Shown: one piece after another, positions 22,501-33,886 of the stretch
How positions within the stretch are numbered: the first letter of the stretch is position 1
Layout of the letters: each line of letters starts with the position of its first letter
Assembly (NCBI RefSeq): GCF_000004075.3
Contig: NC_026661.2
Location: forward strand, 2,480,001-2,544,000
Reading direction: 5' to 3'
DNA: 64,000 nt
DNA from: Cucumis sativus
Lineage: Eukaryota; Streptophyta; Magnoliopsida; Cucurbitales; Cucurbitaceae
Translations under genes and position numbers: made by a program
Notes under the pieces: generated by a model
What the model was told of the DNA's origin: nothing
What the model saw: the letters and a program-made list of their open reading frames with translations, nothing else
Databases searched by the model: none

Positions 22501-24797
22501 AAAGGAATCCAAGTTCAGAGAAGTAATCAACTTGTTCGTAGAAACAGATTACTAAAGCTGCGAGTTTATTTTATTATATTGTTCCTTTCTTTTCAAAGGT
22601 GATGCAACTTTCTGATGGGAACATTTTATCCTCCCAACTCACTATCGATGCAATGGGGAATTTTTCACCCGTGGTGAAACAGGTATAGTTGTAGCTTAGT
22701 TCAGACAAAGTTTGTAACATATGAATGCTACATAACCCATTTATTGCCTCACAATGTTGCATGTAGTCATGTTGTAGATAAGACGTGGGAGGAAGCCTGA
22801 TGGTGTTTGTTTAGTTGTTGGATCTTGTGCTCGTGGATTTAGAGATAACTCGACTAGTGATGTAATTTACAGCAGCTCATCCTTAAGAAAGGTTGGGAGC
22901 TCAGAAGTTCAACTTTTCTGGGAGGTAAGCTTTGTTTCTGTGGCAGCAATAATTAGATCTTTTGATGCTGAGGATTCAAGTTCTCTTACAATTTCACAGG
23001 CATTTCCAGCCGGGTCTGGTCCGGTAGATCGAACTACTTACATGTTCACATACATCGATCCTCAACCAGGATCGCCAAAACTTGAAGAACTTTTAGAAGA
23101 ATACTGGGATTTAATGCCAAAATATCAGGTTATCTTCTAGTTTACATATCCTGTTGGTTTCGATATGAACATCTTATTCATTCCCCTTGTAGACTTCAGT
23201 GAATTTTATGATTGTTGTAAACTTGTTTCCATGGTAGGGAGTCTCTCTTGATGACTTGAAGATATTGAGAATTATATATGGCGTCTTTCCTACTTATCGT
23301 AACAGGTACAATAGTTTTGAGCAGTAATGAGAAACTTAGTCATGATCTTCTCATAACCATAAACCTTTTTCTATGAAGTACTTGTTTCTTTTTGTTTCTA
23401 TGACGATACAATATAATATCTAGTATCTAACACACCCAACTTAATCAGCCCGCTGCCAGCTGCTTTCGATCGTGTCCTTCAGGTAATAAGGATTTAGCAT
23501 TTTAAAGCCTGAAAAAAGATTGATTGTCAAACGCTATATCTGTAAAGAATACTGAAATATCTCTCTTTAGTTTGGAGATGCAAGTGGCATTCAGTCACCT
23601 GTTTCATTTGGTGGCTTTGGAAGCTTGACTAGGCACCTTGGGAGGCTGTCAACTGGTATTGTCTTAAAACAAAAGTATTGGTTCCATGCTTATCGTATAG
23701 ATGATAGAGATCACAAGAGTTACAAAATTTCATATCTTGTTGATTTCAAAAGGCATATATGAAGCTGTAACCGAAAACTTCCTCGACTCCAATAGCTTAT
23801 CACTGTTGAATCCTTACATGGTTGGTTAATATGCTGTATTCTGGCTAGATATTTTCCCTTATCATAACTACATAGAAACTAAAGCATAAATCTTTACTGC
23901 AGCCAAATTTAAGTAGTTCATGGTTGTTTCAAAGAGCTATGTCAGCAAAGCAACGATCAAACATTTCTCCATATTTCATCAATGAGCTTCTTCATGTAAA
24001 CTTTCAGAGTATGCAGGTAAGCTTATACACTAATGGAACAATACTCATAATTTATTGAATTCAGACATAAAAAACTTTTGTTCTCTGTTTTGTCTCTCCA
24101 CAGAGATTGGGGGATCCAGTGCTAAGACCATTCCTTCAGGTCATATTTGTTCTTTGATTTATTTAGGTTCCAATTGATAAACCATTTTTTAGCTTTTGAA
24201 AGTTCTATACCTCCATTAGTTCAACCAAACATGGCTTAAACGATAATTCATTTTGTTCTTCATACTTTGGCAGGATGTTGTACAGTTTGTACCTCTTACC
24301 CAAACCCTAGGTCTAGTTATGTTAACCAAACCTCAACTTCTTCCATCAATATTCAAACAGGTGAGTTATAAGTTCATTATAATTGAGTTTATTGAAGCTT
24401 TTCTATTTCCTTGTTGACTCAGTTTCGTCTTGAGTTTAAATTGTTATATGGATAAGAATTGTGTTTTATTGAGCTTAGGTTGGCATCCCGGTGCTGCTTG
24501 ACTGGTTTGGGCATTTTGGCATGCTTGGCTACTACACGTTTCTCTCGACATTTGTCGATCCAATTGTAAGGTAAAAGGTCCCTACTGGTTATGTCAAACA
24601 AAGCTGACATTTTCCCTTTTCTTTTCGTGAAACTTTCTTGTATTTGCGATCTTCTGTTCATATTTCTCCTATAACTTTACCAAATTGTGCATTTTTCAAG
24701 GTCATTCCTAAGTTCATTAACGCCAAAGGAGACTTTTGAGTGGAAACGACGACTTGAGGCCTGGAAGTATGGAGCTGGTTTAGATTACAAGCTATGA
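19521..24797 (+). CDS. Plastid FAD/NAD(P)-binding oxidoreductase, lycopene-cyclase-like
   Basis: Eighteen exons: 19521-19685, 21245-21362, 21451-21638, 21756-21863, 22118-22182, 22261-22366, 22599-22682, 22778-22924, 23000-23128, 23238-23305, 23449-23482, 23571-23655, 23753-23820, 23903-24016, 24104-24139, 24274-24360, 24479-24570, 24701-24797. Phases close to 596 residues. The first 50 residues (Ser/Arg/Ala-rich) look like a transit peptide. Residues 122-152 are a Rossmann dinucleotide fold (DVLVCGGTLGVFIATAL, ending in IVER with the acidic residue that binds ribose). FGDASGIQSPVSFGGFGSLT near 405-425 is the second FAD-contact region. It matches a plant and cyanobacterial family labelled lycopene beta/epsilon cyclase-like (Arabidopsis At2g32640); the reaction is unproven and it is not the classical cyclase. 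Intron 1 (1.56 kb) holds repeat DNA. Confidence 0.92.
20165..21085. mobile_element. Transposon-like insert with GTGTCCGTG/CGGACAC ends in intron
   Basis: Lies inside intron 1 of the FAD gene. The left end is rich in TCGGACAC and GGACACACAC. The right end carries the complementary GTGTCCGTATCCGTG motifs and finishes near TGCTTCTTAGACT. Inside is a direct repeat of about 40 bp (20308 and 20406). It has no coding capacity. The same right-end sequence occurs at 63600-63700. Confidence 0.45.
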
Positions 24798-24991
24798 AGA
24801 ACAAGTTTGAGAAAGAAACAGGGAGTTGGAAAGTTCTATATATCAACATCGATCTTACGTATTAGTATTACTTAGCTAGCAAACAGTAACATTAAATACT
24901 CCATCTATAAAGATGGGAATAAGAAAATGATACTCTATTATTTACAGATTTACACTAGATAAACAAAAGAAGGTCAAAAAAATTGTGCAGT

Positions 24992-26922
24992 TTAGTTGGG
25001 AGTCTTGGCACCCAAAATCTTTGAGAGTTCCTTTATGAGAGGCTTCTCTTTGATATCGTTATCTCTTTCCACATGCCATTTTTTTGACATATCATCAGCC
25101 TAAAACTCCGAAAAAAAAGCTTGGTTAGATAAAGAACTGGCAAAAGGAAAACCTGGTAACAGGTGAATGCAGTGAGAATCATTTAAATGATACAACATAC
25201 CCAGACTTTGAAGGGAACAAGTTGCTGTCTAATCATTTCCATCTTTGGTTCAATCATGCCTTTTCCTTTTGTTTGAATCTCGCTTGCCTGTCAAAAAATA
25301 AAGTTGCCATGACCAGAGTTAAATGGAAACGTCTGTGCATGTACAAAAACCACCAAAAGTTAAGACATCAAATCCATGTTTACATTGTTGACATCTAGCT
25401 TGGACAAGGTGAATCCAAAGATCAAGGTGGCACCACCAAAGACAAGCGCAGTAGCTGCAGCAAACGCCTTTCCAACTACATGAAAACCAAAGGTCTATTG
25501 ATTAGGATGAGGGAGAAATTGGGAATTTATTTTCTTTTAGGGGTTACCATGAGCAAGGCCTTCAGCAGCAGCCTTCAACTTCTCAGGATTTATAGGGGTA
25601 TGTTTATCGGTCCGCAAATCATTAGCAGTTGAGGCCAATATTGAGTTCTCAGATTGAGGCAATTCCCACCTGCATCAACTAAAACTTTTTCATGAGAAAC
25701 AGAACTTTCTAGAGAAATGAAAGAGTACAAATGGTAAGACAACAAAAAGGACAAACAGAAAAAGTTCAAACCAATAAAACAATACAAAACCAAAGAACAG
25801 ACAAAAACAAAAGAAGAATCACAAAGTATGGCTCAACCCGTCGAAGATAAGAGAAAAATGTAGTTATTTTGATGGGAAACTTCAAAAGACAGTTTAAAGC
25901 TGTTTAGACAAAGAGACAGAGGTGTGTTGTACTTAGTTGTATTCCACCACCCCCAAACATCTCTACTCTAAAAGTTCTCCTATTTCTCAATTCTCTCGAA
26001 CCACAAAAAGTCACCAGCCTCAAAGAAGCCTTCCTCAATCGTCCATAAAAGAAGGATGGAACACAACATTTCCCAATATCAAGTGATACAAACTGTTACT
26101 TGTGCAATCAACTTTTTTAGCAGCAAATAAAAAACTTCAACTTAATGGATACTATTTACTTTCCCAAGTGCATCGGAATCATTATAGGATTGACATCTTG
26201 CTTCAACAATCACCACCTCAAAAATCTACACCGATTACTGTTTCTTCAGGTAAAGGCACATGCCTATACTGTTGCCCAGAAATAAAATGAATTCCCAATT
26301 TCCATTGTACAGCACAAAGCTAATTTGGTGTACATATATATCAGAATAACCAACTTCAAGTACAAACTATGCACCACAGAAACGAACAAAAAACAAGAAA
26401 ATCAAACCACGTCTGTCGTCTAATAAGGATGGTCTATCAAAATCCAGATAATCGAAATTAAACCCAATTACACATAGGGATTTCATTTCGAAATTCTGCA
26501 TTTTCATGAACAACCAAAACATATCAATTGGAGAAATAGAAGGAATTATGTAATGAAACAAACCTTTTGGGGCCGAATGTAACCTGGGGAAGGGAGAGGA
26601 AATCCCTAAGAGGGTTAAGAGAATTGGAAGAGACAGAGCGGTAATTAGGGTCAGAGGGAAGAACCCATTTGGAAGTAGAGAAGGATCCACTGGAGTTTGC
26701 AGATTCCTCCCTGAAGATTGTAGAGGGCAGAGAGTGCCTTAAGACTTCAGGAAGAATGTCGGCTTGTGGTTCACCGTGGGGCAGAGAATGGGAAGAAGGC
26801 GGTGATTGGGCAGGGAATTTGTGGGCGGTGTTCTTTTGGGCAAGGCGACCAACGGCATGTTTGGATTCTTGAATAAAGTATGCCGCCTCTTTGCCGGCCA
26901 ATCTTCCAGCCAAAAAGCTCAT
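24992..26922 (-). CDS. Conserved plant protein of unknown function, one TM segment
   Basis: Five exons on the minus strand: 26564-26922, 25548-25669, 25384-25475, 25201-25287, 24992-25099; 255 residues, phases closed. The start is MSFLAGRLAGKEAAYFIQES at 26922; no in-frame ATG lies upstream (the frame opens with TTG). Residues 20-125 are Ser/Pro/His-rich. FGPKRWELPQSENSILASTAND spans the first junction. Residues about 161-187 (GKAFAAATALVFGGATLIFG) form one hydrophobic segment, followed by a charged tail. I recognise it as a plant-wide family annotated only as uncharacterized or transmembrane protein and do not assign a function. The stop lies 195 bp from the stop of the convergent FAD gene, so their 3' UTRs probably meet or overlap. 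Confidence 0.85.
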
Positions 26923-27593
26923 TGTTCTCCACTTCTCCTTCAACCTCTTGGTTACTCCAATTCGTCGGAATTCTGTTGGCCTGATGAGTGGCTGAAAATT
27001 TAGCGGCAAAGCTCACTTTATAGTTTTTTCTTATAAAGAAAGGAAATAGATTTTTTATTTTTAAAAATCTAAGAAAATTATTTACGAAAAAGTTTATTAG
27101 ATGTAAAATGTTTTTGTAAATTTTTCTACTCTTCACTTTATATATGACTTAATTTTTAGTACTGGAGAGGTTTTATTTTAAAACACTATTTGTTTAAATA
27201 TAAGCCACTAATTTTATTAGTTTTTGGATTTATATCTCATTTAATTTTTTTAATTTATTTTTTGTTTGCTCACCATGCTCTCCAACCTTAATTTTAGTAT
27301 ATAAACTTTCAAGTTCCTTTCAAGTTTGCTCATCAAACTACTAAATTTATTTAATAGAATACATTCAAATATAGTCGAATAAATTAAAATATTTATAAAA
27401 TATAACACAATTTTATATTTTATCCATTATTGATATTGATAAACACTAACATAAAAGGATGGGCTTTAAATTTTTACTTAGTTTGTAAATATTTTCGATA
27501 GTTTAGTTATTTATAATAATTTTTATATTTAATTTTTTATTTTATAAAATATGAACTATTCTTTTTTTTTTTTCCTTTACTTTTATATTAACA

Positions 27594-27677
27594 ACTTAAT
27601 AATATAGTTCTGAATAGATGTACCGATATAATGTGACTTAATGATATAGTTCTGAATAGATGTACATATATAATATG
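27594..27677. repeat. Two-copy 42-bp tandem duplication
   Basis: ACTTAATAATATAGTTCTGA + ATAGATGTACCGATATAATGTG at 27594-27635 is repeated at 27636-27677 with a few substitutions. Confidence 0.85.
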
Positions 27678-30600
27678 ACTTTTAAACCAAATACGCAAGA
27701 GATTAATCTTGGGAAAAACAAAATTGAGATTAAAAAAAAGTGAGGATGAAAATACATTGTTTTTTTTGTTTTTTTGAAACTTAAATGCCTAGAATAGTTG
27801 TTTTGAAAATATATGAGCCAAAAATAGAATAAAATGTTTTAAACTCTAAAGACTAATATAAAACAAACTTGAAAATCATGGACTACAATAAAAGTTAAAC
27901 CTAATTTTAACTCATTTATGATCTTTGATGAATGTTAAAATTTAATAAGGTATTTTGAAACATACCAAAATGAACTAAAATATATACAAACAATTTTTTT
28001 TATATACTATCGGTATTTTTAGTGATATTGTTAGACTTATAAAGACACTGATAGAAGTTGATCAATTGATATATCATCGATAAATTGATAGAATCTGAAA
28101 TTTTATAATACTTTATAAATATCTTCAATAATTTTATCATTACCATAATTTCTCAAATTATTATCGTGATTTTTTTTTCAAAAGAAAAGATTAACTCGTT
28201 AAATAATACTTTGTAAATTGGCAAAAAAAAAGGAAAATGTGGGAAAATGTCACTTTAAGAGGTAAAAAGAAAACTTTATACTTCCTCAAAATATTTACAA
28301 CTTTTATTATAAAAATAAAAGTGTAATAAAATTAAAATATAAAAAGACTAAGTATTTTTATACTTTTAGTATAAAGGAATGTTTGAAGTTTCTACTTGAA
28401 AAGAAGAAGTAAATGACAATTTCCACAATTATGTAAAGGAAAGTATTCATATAGCATTGGTTCTACAATGGTGTAAGTAAGTTATAAATGCAACAATTTA
28501 TTACTTCATGAGTCATAGGACCATCATCACAATTATTTTATTTAACTTCTATATAAATACTTATGTGTCATCATATGTAAAAGTTATATTATACATCTTT
28601 CTATATATCTAATTCAATTAAAATAAAGAAAAAGAAAAAGAAAACTTATTCTATAACTTTAATAAAATTTCATAGACTTGGAAAGGGAAGACTCCCTTTT
28701 TCCTTTTTGGCACAAAGGGTTGTGGAGAACTTTCCCTTAATTACAAATTGTCTTCTAAAAGTCATAATTCTTTTTAATTATTAAATTCAATTAAATCATT
28801 GCTTTATGCAATCAAAGTATTTATTATTTTTAATTCAATTTTTTAAAGTTTGTTGTTTTTTTCTTTTTTTTCTTTGACGTATTTGTTTGATAATCACACC
28901 ATCATCCTCAATCCCAATTGGGCTTTCTCTCTTTCTAAAATGTTTATTAATTGAAATTGTTTACTCAATTTATTCATGTTGAAAGGTCAAATTATTCTAT
29001 ACCATATAATAATAATGATAATAATACCATCTTTTGTGACCAATTTTGTTTTTCTTGGAGGACAAGCAGCACAGAAAAGTGGACATCATTTTTTCTTGGG
29101 CTTCAAGATGAAGATGTTAGTAATATTTTATTGAAGAAAATGGAAGTTTTGAATCTGTATATATCATTAATTATAATGTAATTCTGTTGAAAAATATTGA
29201 CATTTAAAAAATAATCAATAATGTGTGAGCTGAGATTTAGAAGACTCTAATTATACCTATGTAGATTATTACATTAGATATTAGGAACTTCTATCTTAAA
29301 TTCAAATTGACAACAAAATGAGTAAACTATATATAATTTTATTAATTAGAAGTGTGAATATATGTTTGCCGTCGTGACTTCTTTTAGCAATGGTTGAGTA
29401 AGGAAAAGTTAGAGTATAGATAACTTATCATGTCATTATGCCAAAATCCTAGTGTTTTCAATTTATAACACAATTTTTAATTAATATATGATCAAGTTTC
29501 ATAATAGATTCGCATAAATCTGAGTTTATGTAACACATGAAAGCTTCAGCGATTATTGAATAAAAGTTGTATTTATTAACATTAGGTTACATGAACTTAA
29601 TAAACTTGAGTGAATTGAGATAGCATTTGGACTGTATTATTGAATTTTGAAAGTTGAACGATGAACTAAAAAAGGTGAGAATATTTTGATGTTGATTCTC
29701 TCGTGGACTTATTGTGGCAAAAGATAGCAATATATACACAATAATATAGAGAATATAGTAAAACAAAAATTCTATATTCAACTCCACAATAATTTTATAC
29801 AAATTAGTTGAATTTTGCATGCGCCCATGACACACCCAAAATCCCTAATTTTGTTTTATACTTTCAAACCAACTATGTTTAAAATATCATTTTTAGTTCT
29901 TCTTTCATTATAGCTTTAAAAATAGAGTTTAAATTTAGTAACTTTTTAAAATATTTATTCAAAATATAGATGTCATATTTCAATTTTATGGAAATATCCA
30001 TAGAAATAAAAAATTTGTGAAAATTGAAATTTAGTTGGACAAAAGACCATTTTTTAATCATCATTTTCAATATATGCAAGAACATTAATTTAAAAATAAA
30101 TAGAAAAATAATTACAAGATTAATTATATAAAGTTGTAGGAATATTTTCAGGTAAAAATGATGTGGGAATGGAAGTTTTGGATGGTAAGAAAAATAAAAC
30201 TCACATCAACTCAAAATTTAATGTGAAAAATCAATGAAAAAAATCTAATTAAGGTTTAAAAAGAGTTATATGTTTTTAATTTCGATATGAAATTTTTTAA
30301 ATTGAAAGTAAAGAGTAAATAAGAACATAGTTTTATCATTCTTTGAAAATGTCATTGTCGTTGAAACTATACCATCGCTTATAATTAGAACTATAATACT
30401 ATTAAAACAAAAAAAACGAAACATTTTGTTGAAATTTATTTGGAAGGAGAGAAAAATGGAATTTGCCAACGAAAAAGTTAAGATTAAAATTAAACCAACT
30501 TCAAAATTACATTCAATAGACCAATATTTTAACTTAGAAAAAAAGAAAAAAAAATGTAGTTGGTGGAAGGGAGTGTTTGGAAAATATAAATGCATTGACC

Positions 30601-31755
30601 CAATTTCCTTACAGTGCCTGCACTCAAATATACTACATATCTCTTGTGGACCATTCCCACCACTTCCAAACTTCTCCACCTTATAATATTTTTAATTTCA
30701 ACTTCCAATCTCATAGGAAAATAAAACATATACACATTTTGGCAATCCTTCTCTCTGATTAATTTTCATGAAAGTACCTCACCAGTTTACTTACCAAATT
30801 TCCAAGTCTGTGAGTCCTCCATTAATGGTGCCACATTTGCTATATTTAGCCAAGTTTTGTAGCTTTTAATGACAAAGTTCAGATCTTTAGTATGTAGGTT
30901 TTAATTAAAATTAGCCTATTCTTATGACTTTGATGATGAAAGTTGAGAGTTGTATTCCATATCTAGCTAGGCCGCTTTTATAAGCTAGCTAGCTCGGTCT
31001 AATTCTTTTGCAACTTTTATGACATAAAAGTTGAGAACTTGGAGACTTTGATCAGTACTCAACATATATTCTATTATTCCCTCTGCAAAATCCATGGTGG
31101 TGAATGTGAGTGATGATGAAAAGGAAGAAGAAGAAGATCATGAAGATGATGATGATGATGATAGGTATTTAATTGCTTGGTAGTTGTGGGAAATTATGTT
31201 TATTAAAATTGGGCATTTAAAGTTGCAGCTGGTTTTCAGACATTAATGGTGGATTGGGAAATGGCTGAGAAACCCATGAGTTGTGATCAAACTATCTCTC
31301 TATATACCCACAAAAAAATAACCTTTTATTATTATTTTTCTTCTCAATTAGTTTATTGGTTAAAGGTAATGGTTTTTAATTTAATAAAACACATTACATT
31401 CCCATTTTTAGTAAGAAACCAAATATAACAATTCAATATATTTGTAATTTCTTAAACTTTAATTTACTATATTTGTAATTTGAAAAACTGTGGCAAGTAT
31501 TTATTATAATTTTTTAAATTGCTATCCATTATAGCTAAACAATTTTTGTTTATATTAACGATGTTGAGCTTGAACATTGCCCAACATGAATTTTGAAGTT
31601 GATTTCTTAAAGAAATATCCGTCAAATAACTTTTCAAGTGTCAAAAAAAATATATAAGTAGAAAACAAAAAGTATTTTAATAATTTTTAAAAATATATAT
31701 ATATCGATTTTTTTTTTTTTTGTTTATTTCGTTAGGAGTTTAACGTAGCCAAAAG

Positions 31756-31829
31756 ATTTCAATTTCAAATTCTCAAATATTAAAAAATATATATTTCAAT
31801 TTCAAATTCTCAAATATTAAAAAATATAT
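31756..31829. repeat. Perfect two-copy 37-bp tandem duplication
   Basis: The unit beginning ATTTCAATTTCAAATTCTC occupies 31756-31792 and is repeated without change at 31793-31829, so the duplication is recent. Confidence 0.9.
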
Positions 31830-32546
31830 ATATGACTCCATCTCGAGTTGTATCCATTTTATACCGTTAACCAAATACATTATATTAACCACAAATTAAA
31901 TTGTTGCAATAAACATAATTTAAATGCAGATACACATCTAAGTATTTGCACTTTGGAAAATTTGGAAAATCAATTTAATTAATTTGAACAAATTTGCAAG
32001 GTTAAGGAAAAGCTTCTTTCTTATGGGTTATCTTTTAGTTATTATTATTATTATTTTTACCTTTGAGATGAGGGATAGCTTCACAAACACATTTCTACAT
32101 GCAATCACGATCATGAATTATAAAAATTATAAAGATCAATTATTTCAACAAATACATAAAGCAAAAGAAACAAACAAAAAGGGGAGAAATAATTAAAATT
32201 ACTCAAGAAAAAAAAAAAAGAAACAGTTAATGAAAATTTGTCTATTTATTTATTTAATATATACATTGGTTAATATCGTATAATCAGACCTCTAATTATA
32301 GAGTAGTAGCCTGCAAAAATTTACAACACCCAGAAAAGAAAAAATACAAATACAAATACCAAAATTTTCTAGCCCTTCACCATTTATCAACTCCTCACTG
32401 CTATATATATCTAAAGCCTTCTCTATAATCCAAAACTACGATATAAAATTAAAACTAAACACAAAAAGAAAGAAAAAATATATGGTTGGGTAAATATAAA
32501 AAAATAATAATAAATAAAGAAAAACTTTGTGAAAATATAATAAGGA

Positions 32547-32759
32547 TCACCGTTTGTTGTGTAAAGGGTTTGATCCGGTGGGGACTCTTCGCTTTTGATC
32601 TTGAAAGTCTGGAGATTTGTGAAGCGGTGAGGGTGAAGAGGGTCGGAAAATGGCTTGCTTAGTCATCGGAATCCTTGGATGGAGGGCGGCGGTGGGGGTT
32701 GAGGGAGTTAGAAGAAGGAGAAAAATGGCGAGAAGAAGACGGAGGTGGAAATGAGTCAT
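32547..32759 (-). CDS. CLE-family signalling peptide precursor
   Basis: An intronless 70-residue frame starting at ATG 32759. It has the full layout of a CLE (CLAVATA3/ESR-related) prepropeptide. There is a hydrophobic signal peptide (about residues 6-25, LRLLLAIFLLLLTPSTPTAA), a short variable Pro/Ser/Lys-rich region, and a C-terminal CLE box RRVPTGSNPLHN followed by KR and the stop. CLE peptides are cut out, modified and secreted, and bind leucine-rich-repeat receptor kinases of the CLV1/BAM/TDR group to control meristem and vascular cell fate. The ending GSNPLHNKR recalls Arabidopsis CLE20, and the group CLE19-CLE22 is closest by eye. Position 7 of the box is Ser instead of the usual Pro. 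A TATA box sits at 32812-32819. I cannot assign a numbered orthologue. Confidence 0.9.
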   Translation of the reverse strand: MTHFHLRLLLAIFLLLLTPSTPTAALHPRIPMTKQAIFRPSSPSPLHKSPDFQDQKRRVPTGSNPLHNKR

Positions 32760-32809
32760 ATTCCAAAAGAGTAAATAAAAATGTTTGGATTTGTAGCCGT
32801 CCAGATTGT

Positions 32810-32821
32810 GAATATATAAGA
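32810..32821 (-). promoter_or_regulatory. TATA box of the CLE gene
   Basis: The minus strand reads TCTTATATATTC about 55 bases before the ATG, giving a short leader of roughly 25 bases. Confidence 0.6.
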
Positions 32822-33855
32822 TGGGTGCGTACGGGAACTGCGTAAGCGTTTGGGTTTGGGATGATCTTAGCCGTTGAATGGGAAAGGTGGTGGGGTCAGA
32901 CCATTGAATTATGAAAGCGACGTGTAGAGAGGACTAAAACACACTCACTGATTCACACACATGAAATTGGCTCTATCTTGAAAAGACGGAATTGCCCTTC
33001 GTGTTGGGGGTTTATTTACGAGGACTTGACATTTGATTAAACGTGAGGAATCTAGTGGGATGGGAGGTAGTTTAGTCATAATAAATTTATAAAGTCAAAG
33101 ATTTTATGCCGACGCACTTGATTAAAGCCAAAATTAATCATACCATACTTATATTCTAAACACACCGTCTCTTCCCTTAATTAACTAAATAAACCAAATG
33201 GTAAGTTAATAAACTTAATTAGAGTCGAATAAGTTAGAGGGTGAGTTTCAAAATTGGTAAGGAGAAGCCAGGTGGAGAGAAGGGATTGGTTGACCGAGGT
33301 GTTTTTAAGAAAATAGTCAAGAGAAATGAGAACCTTGGTTTTTGAATATATATACACAAATATAACTCATAAAAGCTTCTTCCTTTTGCCCATTTTGGTT
33401 AGTGGGTTTGTTGAGTACTTTCGTACCCTAAATGATTCCTTTGTTGAACTTCAAATCTCTTTTTTTTTTTTTAAAGGAAAAGAAAAACCCCAAAAAGTTC
33501 AAACTTCTTTTTGACATATTTTTCAGTTCATTTTTCAAATATATAAAGAAAAAACAAAACTTTTTTTTTATATGAAAATTTTTTTATTAAGTGGAGAAAG
33601 TAAACTGTGGAGGTGCACGGGTGGAAAAAAAAAGTTTACTTTTTTTATTTTGTTGAAATTTATTTTTATTTATTTGTGGTATAAGTTAGATATAGAATAT
33701 ATATGTAATCATTAATTTTGATTTTGGAGGCCATAGTTCAATCTATTGTTCTCTATCTCTTTTTTCATAATATCTCAGTGTGAATTGCAAAGGAAGCTAG
33801 GTAGCTGTGTGATTTTATGATTCAAAATGTATAGACCTTCTTGAATATATATGTA

Positions 33856-33886
<31 letters not shown>

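Larger units (their letters stand above)
26923..32546. other. Gene-poor AT-rich intergenic DNA
   Basis: The first 100-200 bases are the promoter of the 255-residue protein gene. The rest is about 75-80% A+T with homopolymer runs, palindromic repeat relics near 27400-27450 and 28010-28100, and two perfect or near-perfect short tandem duplications. Open frames are short and low-complexity. A small acidic frame at 31094 is discussed among the rejected items. Confidence 0.6.

Noticed and set aside
26923-27009. Upstream extension of the 255-residue protein
   Set aside because: No ATG in that frame; it opens with TTG, and MSFLAGRLAG is the natural start.
31094-31165. Small acidic frame MVVNVSDDEKEEEEDHEDDDDDD
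   Set aside because: Produced by GAA/GAT triplet repeats; no downstream exon or family match could be found. Possible but unsupported.
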